Shown: one piece after another, positions 1-6,832 of the stretch | Layout: each line of letters starts with the position of its first letter | How positions within the stretch are numbered: the first letter of the stretch is position 1 | Source of the DNA: JANWZL01 sp037445185 | Lineage (GTDB): Bacteria > Pseudomonadota > Gammaproteobacteria > Burkholderiales > Thiobacillaceae | Direction: 5' to 3' | NCBI GenBank assembly: GCA_037445185.1 | Contig: JBBIKZ010000084.1 | Span: 1 to 10,655 of the forward strand | Length of the DNA stretch: 10,655 nt | Translations under genes and position numbers: made by a program | Notes under the pieces: model-generated | Database searches by the model: none | Told to the model about the DNA's origin: nothing | Seen by the model: the letters and a program-made list of their open reading frames with translations, nothing else

Positions 1-264
1 GTATGGTGGTAGACGCGTAACTTGTTGTTATGTAAGTGGCTATCGGATGCTTCCTGTCGAATGTCACCGATGCCGGCGCGAAGGGGGTATTACCACTTCC
101 TGTTGCCCGGCAGCACGCCAGGGTGTGTCCCCTCCATGACTGTGGTTTCATGCGCCTGATCCGTGTCCATACGCGCGCATCGATGTATCGGGCTTTATCC
201 CGACCCAGCGCGCCATGCGTGTGAACGACACGGACCCCAGTGCATCGTCGATGGAGAAATCCGC
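1..264. other. Leader region upstream of narX, no convincing gene
   Basis: No reading frame here has a convincing start signal or a recognisable product. The segment probably holds the narX promoter, but I cannot place a -35/-10 pair with confidence. One heptamer at 91-97 (TACCACT) fits the NarL-binding consensus TACYNMT, though a single match in this length is expected by chance. A weak 5-bp hairpin lies at 188-203. Confidence 0.4.
253..258 (+). promoter_or_regulatory. Ribosome binding site selecting a TTG start for narX
   Basis: GGAGAA lies six bases before the TTG at 265. The in-frame ATG codons further upstream (for example at 163) have no comparable purine-rich site and would add a hydrophilic stretch before the first membrane segment. 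This site therefore decides the start. Confidence 0.65.
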
Positions 265-2163
265 TTGAACGGCTCCCCGCTGCATTTCTTCGAACGCTCC
301 ATGGTCGCCCGCCTGGGTGGCGCCATTGCCGCCATCGCCCTGCTGGCGGTGCTGGGCATGTCTGTCTCCAGCATGGTGGCCCTGTCCACCCGCGGCAGCG
401 GCGAGGCCATAAACCTGGCGGGCAGCCTGCGCATGCAAAGCTGGAAGATGGCCAGTCTCTACCTGGCCCATCCCACTTCCGACCCGGCCGGCAGCCGGGC
501 TCGCCTGCGCGCGGCCGTGGCGAGCTTCGACGCCACCCTAACTGCCAACCCCATCACCGACATGCTGCCCGGCAGCAGCGAACTCGACCTGGTCGGCAGC
601 TACGAACGGGTCCGGGCGGATTGGCAGCAGCGCATCCGGCCGCGTTTCCTCGGCCTGGCGGAAGGGCGACGAGTAGACCCCGATGAGCAGGACAAGGCGG
701 CGATGCTGGCCGATGTGGGCGCATTCGTCACCGCCATCAATGGTCTGGTCAAGCAGATGGAGCTCGCCACCGAGGCCAAGATCCGGGTCATGCAGATGGT
801 GCTGGGCACCGCCCTCGTCTTCACCGTGCTCGTCGTCTTGCTCTCCGTCTATCTCATCCACACCGGGCTGGTGCAACCGCTCAGGACGCTCCTCGCCTTC
901 TCCAGCCGGGTCGGTCAGGGCGACCTTACGGTGCGCACCGAATACACCGGCGAAGACGAACTGGGGCGTCTCGGCCAGGCCTTCAACGCCATGGCCGAGG
1001 ACCTGTCCAAGCTCTACGCCGATCTCGAGGGCCGGGTGAGACAGAAGACCGCCGAGCTCATCCGGAGCAACCAATCCCTGGAGCTGCTCTACCAATCCAT
1101 CGCGCGGCTCCACGGCGCGCCACCCGGCCGCGAGACCTATCTCGCCGTCCTGCGCGACATCGAGCGGGTGCTGGGTCTTGGGCACGGTCTCATCTGTCTC
1201 GGGGAACGGGGAACGAATCGGGGCGAGGTGGCGGCCAGCACCCTACAACCGGGTGACGCCAACCCCTGTGACCGGGCGCAATGCGCCTGGTGTCACGGCA
1301 CCGACACCCCGCGCGCCAGCATCACGCCGGAGGGCGCACAGCTCCTCACCCTGCCCTTGTCGGACGCGGAACGGCAATACGGCGTGATGATCATCGAGCT
1401 GCCCGCGGGCGGGCATCCCGAGACCTGGCAGATCCAGTTGCTGGAGGCCCTCTCCCGCCACATCGGGGTGGCCATCGGCGCCGAGCGCCGTATCGAACAA
1501 GGCCGACGGCTGTCACTGCTGGAGGAAAGGGCGGTCATCGCCCGTGAGCTGCACGACTCGCTAGCCCAGTCGCTCGCCTACATGAAAATCCAGGTCAGCC
1601 GTCTGCGGACGGCCCTGCGCGACCCGGACCACATACCCCAGGCGCAGCAGATCCTGCAGGAGCTGCGCGAGGGACTCAACGGTGCCTACCGTCAGCTGCG
1701 CGAGCTGCTCACCACCTTTCGGCTACGCATGGAGGGAGAGGACCTGGCCTCGGCGCTCGCCCAGACCGTGGCGGAATTCTCCGAGCGGGGCGGCATCGAC
1801 ATCGACCTCGATTTCGCGCAAGCGGATTGCGCGCTTACCCCCAATGAGGAGATCCATGTACTGCATGTGGTGCGCGAGGCCCTGTCCAATGTCGTCAACC
1901 ACGCCCAGGCGCGCCATGCCCGGGTGCACCTGGGCTGCAGGCCGGACGGCCGGGTGCAGGCCGTGGTGGAGGACGACGGCGTCGGCATTCGCAAGACCGC
2001 CCACGTCCACCACTACGGCATGACCATCATGGAGGAACGCGCCCGCACCCTGCACGGCGAACTGCGTTGCGAGGCCCGGCCGGAAGGCGGCACCCGCGTC
2101 GTGCTCACCTTTCTTCCCACCAGCCGGACCGCCGAGTCCACCTCGAGAAGGATCGCCCCATGA
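265..2163 (+). CDS. narX: Nitrate/nitrite sensor histidine kinase NarX
   Basis: Membrane-bound kinase that senses periplasmic nitrate or nitrite and phosphorylates NarL. From the TTG start it has 632 residues; E. coli NarX has about 600. In order: first membrane segment about 14-36; the diagnostic P-box at 48-61 (core AGSLRMQS with R56); a periplasmic helical domain; second membrane segment about 175-199; HAMP about 200-265; a GAF-like central module with a cysteine cluster (C335, C340, C343); a HisKA_3 dimerisation helix with phosphoacceptor H430 in ELHDSLAQ; and an HATPase domain with an N-box near 528 (REALSN) and VEDDGVGI near 568. The position of the P-box lysine of E. coli NarX (K49) is Leu51 here, so ligand discrimination may be closer to NarQ. 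The stop overlaps the narL start by four bases, implying co-translation. NarQ is the alternative name; pairing with narL favours NarX. Confidence 0.93.
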   Translation: MNGSPLHFFERSMVARLGGAIAAIALLAVLGMSVSSMVALSTRGSGEAINLAGSLRMQSWKMASLYLAHPTSDPAGSRARLRAAVASFDATLTANPITDMLPGSSELDLVGSYERVRADWQQRIRPRFLGLAEGRRVDPDEQDKAAMLADVGAFVTAINGLVKQMELATEAKIRVMQMVLGTALVFTVLVVLLSVYLIHTGLVQPLRTLLAFSSRVGQGDLTVRTEYTGEDELGRLGQAFNAMAEDLSKLYADLEGRVRQKTAELIRSNQSLELLYQSIARLHGAPPGRETYLAVLRDIERVLGLGHGLICLGERGTNRGEVAASTLQPGDANPCDRAQCAWCHGTDTPRASITPEGAQLLTLPLSDAERQYGVMIIELPAGGHPETWQIQLLEALSRHIGVAIGAERRIEQGRRLSLLEERAVIARELHDSLAQSLAYMKIQVSRLRTALRDPDHIPQAQQILQELREGLNGAYRQLRELLTTFRLRMEGEDLASALAQTVAEFSERGGIDIDLDFAQADCALTPNEEIHVLHVVREALSNVVNHAQARHARVHLGCRPDGRVQAVVEDDGVGIRKTAHVHHYGMTIMEERARTLHGELRCEARPEGGTRVVLTFLPTSRTAESTSRRIAP

Positions 2164-2825
2164 CCGATACCCCCCAGCGGCTGCTGATCATCGACGACCA
2201 CCCCCTGTTCCGCCGGGGTGTCATGCAGCTGGTGAAGCAGGTACCCGACTTCGACGTGGTGGGCGAGGCCTCCTCGGGCCAGGAGGGCATCGAGCTCGCA
2301 CAGCAGCTCGAACCAGACATGATCCTGCTGGACCTCAACATGAAGGACATGAGCGGCGTGGAGGTACTCAAGGTCATCAAGGCGAGCGGGTCGGACGCGC
2401 GCGTGGTCATGCTCACCGTCTCCGACGCCGAGGCCGACCTGGTGGCCAGCCTGCGCGCCGGGGCGGACGGCTATCTACTCAAGGAGATGGAACCGGAGGA
2501 CCTGCTCGCCAAGCTGCAGGAGGCGGCCGCGGGCCAGATGCCCCTGACCGAACGCCTGACCGCGCTACTCGCCCACTCCCTGCGCGCCGAGGCACAACCG
2601 CGCGACCCGGACCAGGCCGGGCTTACCGAGCAGGAACGACGCATCCTGGATCTCATTGCCGCCGGCAAGAGCAACAAGCTGATCGCGAGAGAGCTCGACA
2701 TCGCCGAGGGCACGGTCAAGGTGCACGTCAAACACCTGCTCAGAAAGCTCAACCTGCGCTCACGCGTGGAGGCGGCGGTGTGGGCCATCCAGCAGAAGCG
2801 CGGCGGGCGGGCAGGCTCCTCGTGA
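2160..2825 (+). CDS. narL: Nitrate/nitrite response regulator NarL
   Basis: Cytosolic DNA-binding response regulator of 221 residues, close to the family norm. The receiver domain (about 7-122) has the acidic pair D12-D13, phosphoacceptor D58 in LLDLNM and the conserved K108 in GYLLKEMEPEDLL. A short linker leads to a LuxR/FixJ-type helix-turn-helix at about 155-212, whose TVKVHVKHLLRKLNLRSRVE stretch is almost the same as in E. coli NarL. The ATG overlaps the narX TGA (ATGA), and AAGGAT sits seven bases upstream. It is the partner of the adjacent sensor. Its targets in other bacteria are nitrate reductase and anaerobic respiration genes, but none is visible in this window. It ends 74 bases from the convergent ruvA, with no strong terminator between them. 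Confidence 0.95.
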   Translation: MTDTPQRLLIIDDHPLFRRGVMQLVKQVPDFDVVGEASSGQEGIELAQQLEPDMILLDLNMKDMSGVEVLKVIKASGSDARVVMLTVSDAEADLVASLRAGADGYLLKEMEPEDLLAKLQEAAAGQMPLTERLTALLAHSLRAEAQPRDPDQAGLTEQERRILDLIAAGKSNKLIARELDIAEGTVKVHVKHLLRKLNLRSRVEAAVWAIQQKRGGRAGSS

Positions 2826-2899
2826 CCCTGCGCTCGAATACTTTTGGCTGTAGGTTGGGCGCCGGTCACCCGTGCAACAGTCCTCTGGACAATCCGAAG

Positions 2900-3484
2900 T
2901 CAACCCTGCTTTTTCGCCAGCAACCTCAACGCCTGCCGGATGGCCTCCTCCAGGGCCAATCCCTCCGGCAGTTGCTTGACGATGGGCATGGCCTCCTTGT
3001 CGGAGTAGCCCAGGGCGATCAGGGCGTGCAGGGCGTCGGCCTGGATGCCGGCGGGGGTGGCAGCGGGGCCGGCGGGCAGGGCATCGGCGAGTTTGCCCTT
3101 GAGCTCCAGCAGCAGGCGCTCGGCCGTCTTCCTGCCCACGCCGGGGATGCGCGTGAGCCGCCCGGTCTCCTGCAGCGCGACCGTCTGCACCAGTTCATCC
3201 ACGCTCAGGCCCGAGAGTACGGCCAGGGCCAGCTTGGGCCCCACACCAGTGATGCGGATGAGCAGGCGGAACACCTCCCGCTCCTTGCCGGTCAGGAAGC
3301 CGTAGAGCTGCTGGGCGTCCTCCCGTACCGAAAAGTGGGTGTACAGGCTCAGCCGCTCGCCCACCGCCGGCAGGTTGTAAAAGGTGCTCATCGGCACGTC
3401 GAGCTCGTAGCCGACGCCGTGCACGTCCACCAGGATCTGGGGCGGGTGTTTCTCCAACAAGGTGCCGGTGAGTCTGCCGATCAT
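2900..3484 (-). CDS. ruvA: Holliday junction branch migration protein RuvA
   Basis: DNA-binding subunit that recognises Holliday junctions and loads the RuvB motor during recombination repair; cytosolic. It has 194 residues against about 203 in E. coli. The N-terminal OB-fold (1-64) begins MIGRLTG and carries the acidic pin E55-D56. Two helix-hairpin-helix motifs follow, ITGVGPKLA (78-86) and IPGVGRKTA (113-121). The C-terminal RuvB-binding domain is about 148-194, after a short Ala/Pro linker. The ATG overlaps the TGA of the upstream prenyltransferase gene (ATGA), and a purine-rich AAGGGAGG lies a few bases upstream. It is the last gene of the yebC-ruvC-prenyltransferase-ruvA run. The usual next gene, ruvB, is absent; the following gene is the convergent narL. 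Confidence 0.96.
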   Translation of the reverse strand: MIGRLTGTLLEKHPPQILVDVHGVGYELDVPMSTFYNLPAVGERLSLYTHFSVREDAQQLYGFLTGKEREVFRLLIRITGVGPKLALAVLSGLSVDELVQTVALQETGRLTRIPGVGRKTAERLLLELKGKLADALPAGPAATPAGIQADALHALIALGYSDKEAMPIVKQLPEGLALEEAIRQALRLLAKKQG

Positions 3485-4458
3485 GCCCCCTCCCTTCCGT
3501 TGATCCAGGCTGCCAGCGCCGGCGCCAGCAGCACGGCGGCGAGGAGGATCGCGTGCAGGTGCGCGGCGACGATGCTGTCGCGTATGGCCGGCAACAGCCG
3601 GGCCGGGCTGGCGGCGTGGGAGCGCAGCGCGGCCGCGGCTCGCACGGCCGGCAGCAGGCCGAGCAGGCCGATCAGGGCCCAGGCCTGAAGCCACCCCATG
3701 GCGACGCCCAACACCAGCCAGCCGCCGGCCAGGGCCAGGATCACGGCGTAGCCCTGGGCCGCCCGCGCGGGCGCCAGGCGCGCGACCCAGTGACGCTTGC
3801 CGGCGATGAGGTCCGCGCGCCGGTCGGGGAACTGGTTGATGTAGAGGATGTTGGTGGTGAGCAGGGCATAGGGCAGGCCGGCCAACCACGGCAGGGGATC
3901 GAAGGCGCCGCGCTGGACGTAGTCGGCCCCGGCGACGATGAGCAGGAAGCCGGTCATGACGCACACTTCACCCAGGCCGCGGCTGTTGAGTTTGCAGGGG
4001 GGGGCCGAGTAGGCCCAGCCGATCGCGAGCCCGACAAGCCCGATCCAGGCGAGCCCCGGCCCCGTGCGGTCGAGCAGCCACAGGCCGCCGGCCACCACGG
4101 CGGCGAAGAGCAGCAGGCCGTAGACCAGCATCTGGCGGGGGCTCAGCACACCGTTCTGGATGAAGCGCGAGCCGCCGGTGTAGGGGTAGAGGCGGTCATT
4201 GTTGCGCGCATCCGCGCCGTTCAGGTGGTCGTAGTAATCGTTCAGGACGTTGACCCCCGCATGGGCGAGCAGGGCCAGCGCCAGGGTGATGCCGGCGCCC
4301 GCCAGATCGACCGGAATACCCGCATGCCAGGCGGTGGCGAAGCCCAGCAGGCAGCCGGCGAGGGTGATGCTGAGGAAGGCCGGGCGGGTGGCCAGGAAGT
4401 AGCGCAGGACCGGGTTGGCCAGGCGTTCCGGGCTGGGTTCGGCCGGGGCGGCGGTCAC
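3481..4458 (-). CDS. UbiA-superfamily prenyltransferase, MenA-like
   Basis: Integral membrane enzyme that would transfer a polyprenyl chain to an aromatic acceptor, as in quinone synthesis. It has 325 residues. The first Asp-rich motif is NDYYD (73-77) followed by D83, and the second is DRRAD (212-216); both bind Mg-diphosphate in this family. YSAPPCKLNSRGLGE (150-164) is the conserved loop typical of MenA/UbiA proteins. About eight to nine hydrophobic segments span the rest. NDYYDHLNGAD and TGGSR resemble 1,4-dihydroxy-2-naphthoate prenyltransferases, so menaquinone synthesis is plausible, but no other men gene is present and the substrate is uncertain. The GTG start overlaps the ruvC stop (GTGA), and the stop overlaps the ruvA start (ATGA). 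Its position inside a ruv operon suggests shared transcription, not shared function. Confidence 0.85.
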   Translation of the reverse strand: MTAAPAEPSPERLANPVLRYFLATRPAFLSITLAGCLLGFATAWHAGIPVDLAGAGITLALALLAHAGVNVLNDYYDHLNGADARNNDRLYPYTGGSRFIQNGVLSPRQMLVYGLLLFAAVVAGGLWLLDRTGPGLAWIGLVGLAIGWAYSAPPCKLNSRGLGEVCVMTGFLLIVAGADYVQRGAFDPLPWLAGLPYALLTTNILYINQFPDRRADLIAGKRHWVARLAPARAAQGYAVILALAGGWLVLGVAMGWLQAWALIGLLGLLPAVRAAAALRSHAASPARLLPAIRDSIVAAHLHAILLAAVLLAPALAAWINGREGA

Positions 4459-4973
4459 AGCAGCCGTCCCCCGCGTATGCGACGGCCTGCCGTGGCCAGG
4501 GCGCCCAGGCCCAGGCCGCCGTGGGCATGACAGATGGCGCAGGCCAGCGCATCGGCGGCGTCGGCCTTGGGCTCGCCGGGCAGGCGCAACAGGCGCTGGA
4601 CCATGTGCATGACCTGCTGCTTGTCGGCGTGACCGTTGCCCACCACCGCCTGCTTGACCTGCAGCGCCGTGTATTCGAACACGGGCTGACCGGCGTGGGT
4701 GAGCGCCGCGATCGCCGCGCCGCGGGCCTGGCCGAGCAACAGGGTGGACTGAGGGTTGACGTTGACGAACACCTTCTCCACCGCCGCCGCCTGCGGCGCA
4801 TAGGTGGCGACGATCTCCTGGATGCCGGCGAAGAGGATGCGGATGCGCTCGGGCAGCTCCCCCTCGCCGCTGCGGACCACCCCGCTGGCCACGTATCGGA
4901 GCGCCTGCCCCTGCTTGTCGATGACCCCGTAGCCGGTGACCCGCAGACCCGGATCGAGACCGAGGATGCGCAT
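4455..4973 (-). CDS. ruvC: Crossover junction endodeoxyribonuclease RuvC
   Basis: Holliday junction resolvase that cuts four-way junctions as a dimer with Mg2+; cytosolic. The 172-residue length matches the family. The RNase H-like fold starts MRILGLDPGLRVTGYG. The four catalytic acids are all present at canonical positions: D7, E66 (in AAVEKVF), D138 and D141 (in ADAADALA). The ATG lies six bases after the yebC stop with only a weak ribosome site, so translation is probably coupled to yebC. The TGA overlaps the GTG of the next gene by four bases. yebC-ruvC is a common proteobacterial pairing; here the usual ruvC-ruvA adjacency is broken by the prenyltransferase gene. Confidence 0.96.
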   Translation of the reverse strand: MRILGLDPGLRVTGYGVIDKQGQALRYVASGVVRSGEGELPERIRILFAGIQEIVATYAPQAAAVEKVFVNVNPQSTLLLGQARGAAIAALTHAGQPVFEYTALQVKQAVVGNGHADKQQVMHMVQRLLRLPGEPKADAADALACAICHAHGGLGLGALATAGRRIRGGRLL

Positions 4974-4979
4974 CGTGGC

Positions 4980-5711
4980 TCACGTGTCCGGCAGGATGGC
5001 TGCCGTGTAGACCTCCTGCACGTCGTCCAGGTTGTCCAGCATGTCGAGCATCTTCTGGAACCTGGCCGCATCGTCGCCGGAGACCTCGGTCTCGTTGAGC
5101 GGCTTCATCACCGTCTCGGCGAACTCGACCCTGAACCCCGCCCGTTCCAGGGCCTCCTTGACGGTGGTCAGGTCGTTGTAAGGGGCGGTGATGACCTCGA
5201 TGGAGCCGTCCTCGTTGCTGATGACGTCCTCGGCCCCTGCCTCGAGGGCGACCTCCATCACCTTGTCCTCGTTCGCGCCCGGCGCCAGGACGATCTGGCC
5301 GCAATGCTTGAACAGGAAGGCCACCGAGCCGTCGGTGCCGAGATTGCCGCCGTGCTTCGCGAAGGCGTGGCGCACGTCGGCCACGGTGCGGGTCTTGTTG
5401 TCGGTCAGGCAGTCGACGATGACCGGCACACCGCCGGGACCGTAGCCCTCGTAGCGCACCGCTTCATAGTTCACGCCCTCTAGTTCGCCCGTGCCCTTCT
5501 TGATCGCCCGGTCGATGTTGTCGTTGGGCATGTTCTCGGCCTTGGCCTTGTCGATGGCCAGCCGCAGGCGCGGGTTGAAGGCGGGGTCGCCGCCGCCCAT
5601 CTTGGCCGCCACGGTGATCTCCTTGGCCAGGCGCGAGAAGATCTTGCCGCGCTTCTCGTCCTGGCGGCCCTTGCGGTGTTGGATGTTTGCCCACTTGGAA
5701 TGTCCGGCCAT
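4980..5711 (-). CDS. yebC: YebC/TACO1-family protein
   Basis: Cytosolic protein of 243 residues, the standard length for the family. It opens with the hallmark MAGHSKWANIQHRKGRQD, followed by the conserved KIFSRLAKEITVAAK and NPRLRLAIDKAKAENMPNDNI stretches (about 25-68) and the acidic middle and C-terminal alpha/beta domains. The family was long called a transcriptional regulator; more recent work on bacterial and mitochondrial members links it to translation, especially relief of ribosome stalling at proline stretches. The start at 5711 is preceded by AAGAGG five bases upstream. An in-frame ATG at 5726 is less likely because the MAGHSKW start is conserved. It is the first gene of the operon and is served by the extended -10 promoter at 5746-5754. 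Confidence 0.95.
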   Translation of the reverse strand: MAGHSKWANIQHRKGRQDEKRGKIFSRLAKEITVAAKMGGGDPAFNPRLRLAIDKAKAENMPNDNIDRAIKKGTGELEGVNYEAVRYEGYGPGGVPVIVDCLTDNKTRTVADVRHAFAKHGGNLGTDGSVAFLFKHCGQIVLAPGANEDKVMEVALEAGAEDVISNEDGSIEVITAPYNDLTTVKEALERAGFRVEFAETVMKPLNETEVSGDDAARFQKMLDMLDNLDDVQEVYTAAILPDT

Positions 5712-5745
5712 CGCTGCCTCTTGCACTCATGCTGGAGAGTGGGCG

Positions 5746-5754
5746 ATTTTATCA
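5746..5754 (-). promoter_or_regulatory. Extended -10 promoter of the yebC-ruvC operon
   Basis: On the minus strand the sequence reads TGATAAAAT: a TG dinucleotide one base before TAAAAT, which matches five of six bases of the sigma-70 -10 box. It is an AT-rich island in GC-rich sequence. No good -35 box sits 17 bases upstream, which is usual for extended -10 promoters. Transcription would start near 5738, leaving a short leader of about 27 bases before the yebC ATG. Confidence 0.5.
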
Positions 5755-5817
5755 GGGTCGGCCGTCGCGGCCGCGCATCACCGCATCATCACCGCTACGA
5801 ACAGCCCCCTACCCCCG

Positions 5818-6060
5818 ATGAAGACGATCCTGCTCTGCACCGCCCTCGCCGCCCTCGCCGCCGGTTGCGCCAGCTCACGCACCCTGCGCATGGCGGACGG
5901 CTGGCCGGTCGAGGCCATCGACAGCAGCGGCCCTCACCTGAGCTTCGGTCACTGCGTGGCGAAGGCCGGGGAAATCTGCCGCCATGGCTACACGGTGCTC
6001 AAGGCCGAGGGCGGCACCGTACCGGCAAACGCCGCGGCGTTGACGGGCGGCGGTCTGTAG
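5818..6060 (+). CDS. Small putative lipoprotein, probably truncated by an amber codon
   Basis: Product of 80 residues with a short positive N-terminus, a hydrophobic core and a lipobox ending at C17 (LAAGC), so it is predicted to be lipid-anchored; the Ala at -3 makes the lipobox less than ideal. The mature part is small and has a paired-cysteine pattern, C46 and C54 followed by GY (C-x7-C-x2-GY). I know this pattern from small uncharacterised proteobacterial lipoproteins but cannot name a family. The frame ends at TAG (6058-6060). The same frame then continues for 16 codons, ending LLVRCH before TGA at 6109-6111. An R-x-L-x-V-x-C ending is typical of such lipoproteins, so the TAG looks like a nonsense change. 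The start has no strong ribosome site. The gene is divergent from yebC. Function unknown. Confidence 0.55.
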   Translation: MKTILLCTALAALAAGCASSRTLRMADGWPVEAIDSSGPHLSFGHCVAKAGEICRHGYTVLKAEGGTVPANAAALTGGGL

Positions 6061-6111
6061 GACATGTCGGGCAGGTTGGAGACGCGCAGGCTGCTGGTGC
6101 GCTGTCACTGA
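6061..6111 (+). pseudogene. In-frame continuation of the lipoprotein after the TAG codon
   Basis: Sixteen sense codons follow the TAG in the same frame and end with RRLLVRCH and TGA. They would bring the lipoprotein to 97 residues and add a third cysteine. This reads as the severed C-terminal end of the gene, restorable by one base change (for example CAG to TAG), or as a readthrough product. Support is the sequence pattern only. Confidence 0.4.
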
Positions 6112-6224
6112 GCCGGCCATAGGGAAGACGGCCCAGCCGGCCCGCCGGTGCTGATCACAGCGATCACAGCGTCGACGGCGGGCCGTTCGCCCGACAGCGC
6201 GAGCGCCGGCCGCGAGGGTCTCGG

Positions 6225-6725
6225 TCAGCGGTGGCCGGAACGCCCGCGCGCCATGGCCATCAGCAGCAGACCCGGAACCAGCAGGGTGAGGGTGGCCGGT
6301 GCGGGCACCGCCCGCGCCATGAGCTCGCCGAGTCGGTCATGGAAATAGGTGGTGGGATGCACCCCGTCCCAAAACAAAAAACGCTCGGGATCACAGTCCG
6401 CTGTCGAGATGCACGGCTGCGACGTGTTGTACAGACCGCTGGCCGCGTAGTCCCTGAACAGGCCGAAGACATCGAAGTCGACGATGCGCACGAAGGGATC
6501 GGCATCCAGCGTGTTGAGGATGCCGGCGAGGGCGGTGTTGAATGTCTCGGTATAAAGGCTCATTGCCGGGGCATAGGCACTGCCGTACATACCCGCCAGA
6601 CTGCCCAGCACGGCATCGGGCGTCTGGCCCAGATCCGGCAGGTTGGGCACCAGGAAGTCGCGCGCGCCCAGGCTGGCCAGGAGTAGCCCGCCCGTGATGA
6701 GCAGGGATCTGAGCGTGGTGTCCAT
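6225..6725 (-). pseudogene. Internally deleted SGNH/GDSL esterase-like protein with PEP-CTERM-like tail
   Basis: Product of 166 residues that looks like the C-terminal half of a secreted SGNH/GDSL hydrolase. ARDFLVPNLPDLGQTP (21-36) is the mid-protein block of phospholipase/esterase-type members, and FWDGVHPT (118-125) supplies the catalytic Asp120 and His123. The GDS block with the nucleophilic serine and the GxND block are missing, so it should be inactive. Residues 1-20 resemble a signal peptide joined directly to the mid-protein block, as if an in-frame deletion removed what lay between. The C-terminus (140-166) is VPAPATL, a hydrophobic stretch and an Arg-containing end: a PEP-CTERM-like sorting signal with Ala for Glu. 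The start at 6725 has GGAGG four bases upstream. A longer form from the ATG at 6833, overlapping the FMN reductase stop as TGATG, cannot be excluded. It could still be expressed as a surface protein. Confidence 0.6.
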
Positions 6726-6746
6726 GGGGCCTCCGATGGTATTCGA

Positions 6747-6771
6747 CGGCGAGGGCCGGTACGCCTCGCCG
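6747..6771. repeat. Perfect 8-bp hairpin upstream of the GDSL remnant
   Basis: CGGCGAGG at 6747-6754 is perfectly complementary to CCTCGCCG at 6764-6771, with a 9-base loop. It lies between the FMN reductase stop and the remnant's ribosome site. No T-run follows on either strand, so it is not a standard intrinsic terminator; it may attenuate transcription or stabilise the upstream mRNA end. Confidence 0.5.
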
Positions 6772-6832
6772 GCGATCCAGCCGCGCGATCCTTTTGTACC
6801 ACCGACGCCGCCCCGTGTCACCCCGCTCGCCA

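Noticed and set aside
22..35. FNR-type site TTGTT-N4-TGTAA upstream of narX
   Set aside because: Only the left half resembles TTGAT; the right half matches two of five bases of ATCAA.
36..224. Short plus-strand frame in the narX leader
   Set aside because: No ribosome site and no protein-like composition; likely chance.
163..264. Longer narX start at ATG 163
   Set aside because: It would add 34 hydrophilic residues, has no ribosome site, and the TTG at 265 has a well-placed GGAGAA.
2826..2899. Bidirectional terminator between narL and ruvA
   Set aside because: Only a 4-bp GTCC-TCT-GGAC stem is visible and no T-run follows, so no terminator can be supported.
2780..3688. Plus-strand frame of 302 codons running from the narL end through ruvA
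   Set aside because: Antisense to ruvA, overlaps the narL coding end, and has no recognisable motif.
3553..4530. Plus-strand frame of 325 codons opposite the prenyltransferase
   Set aside because: It is antisense to a well-supported membrane enzyme and its translation is a low-complexity Gly/Ala/Arg/Gln mix.
4521..5483. Plus-strand frame of 320 codons opposite ruvC and yebC
   Set aside because: Antisense shadow of two strongly conserved genes, rich in His/Asp/Leu/Val repeats typical of reverse reading.
6153..6170. Tandem 9-base repeat GATCACAGC
   Set aside because: Only two units in a short gap, with no other structure; most likely a chance slip duplication.
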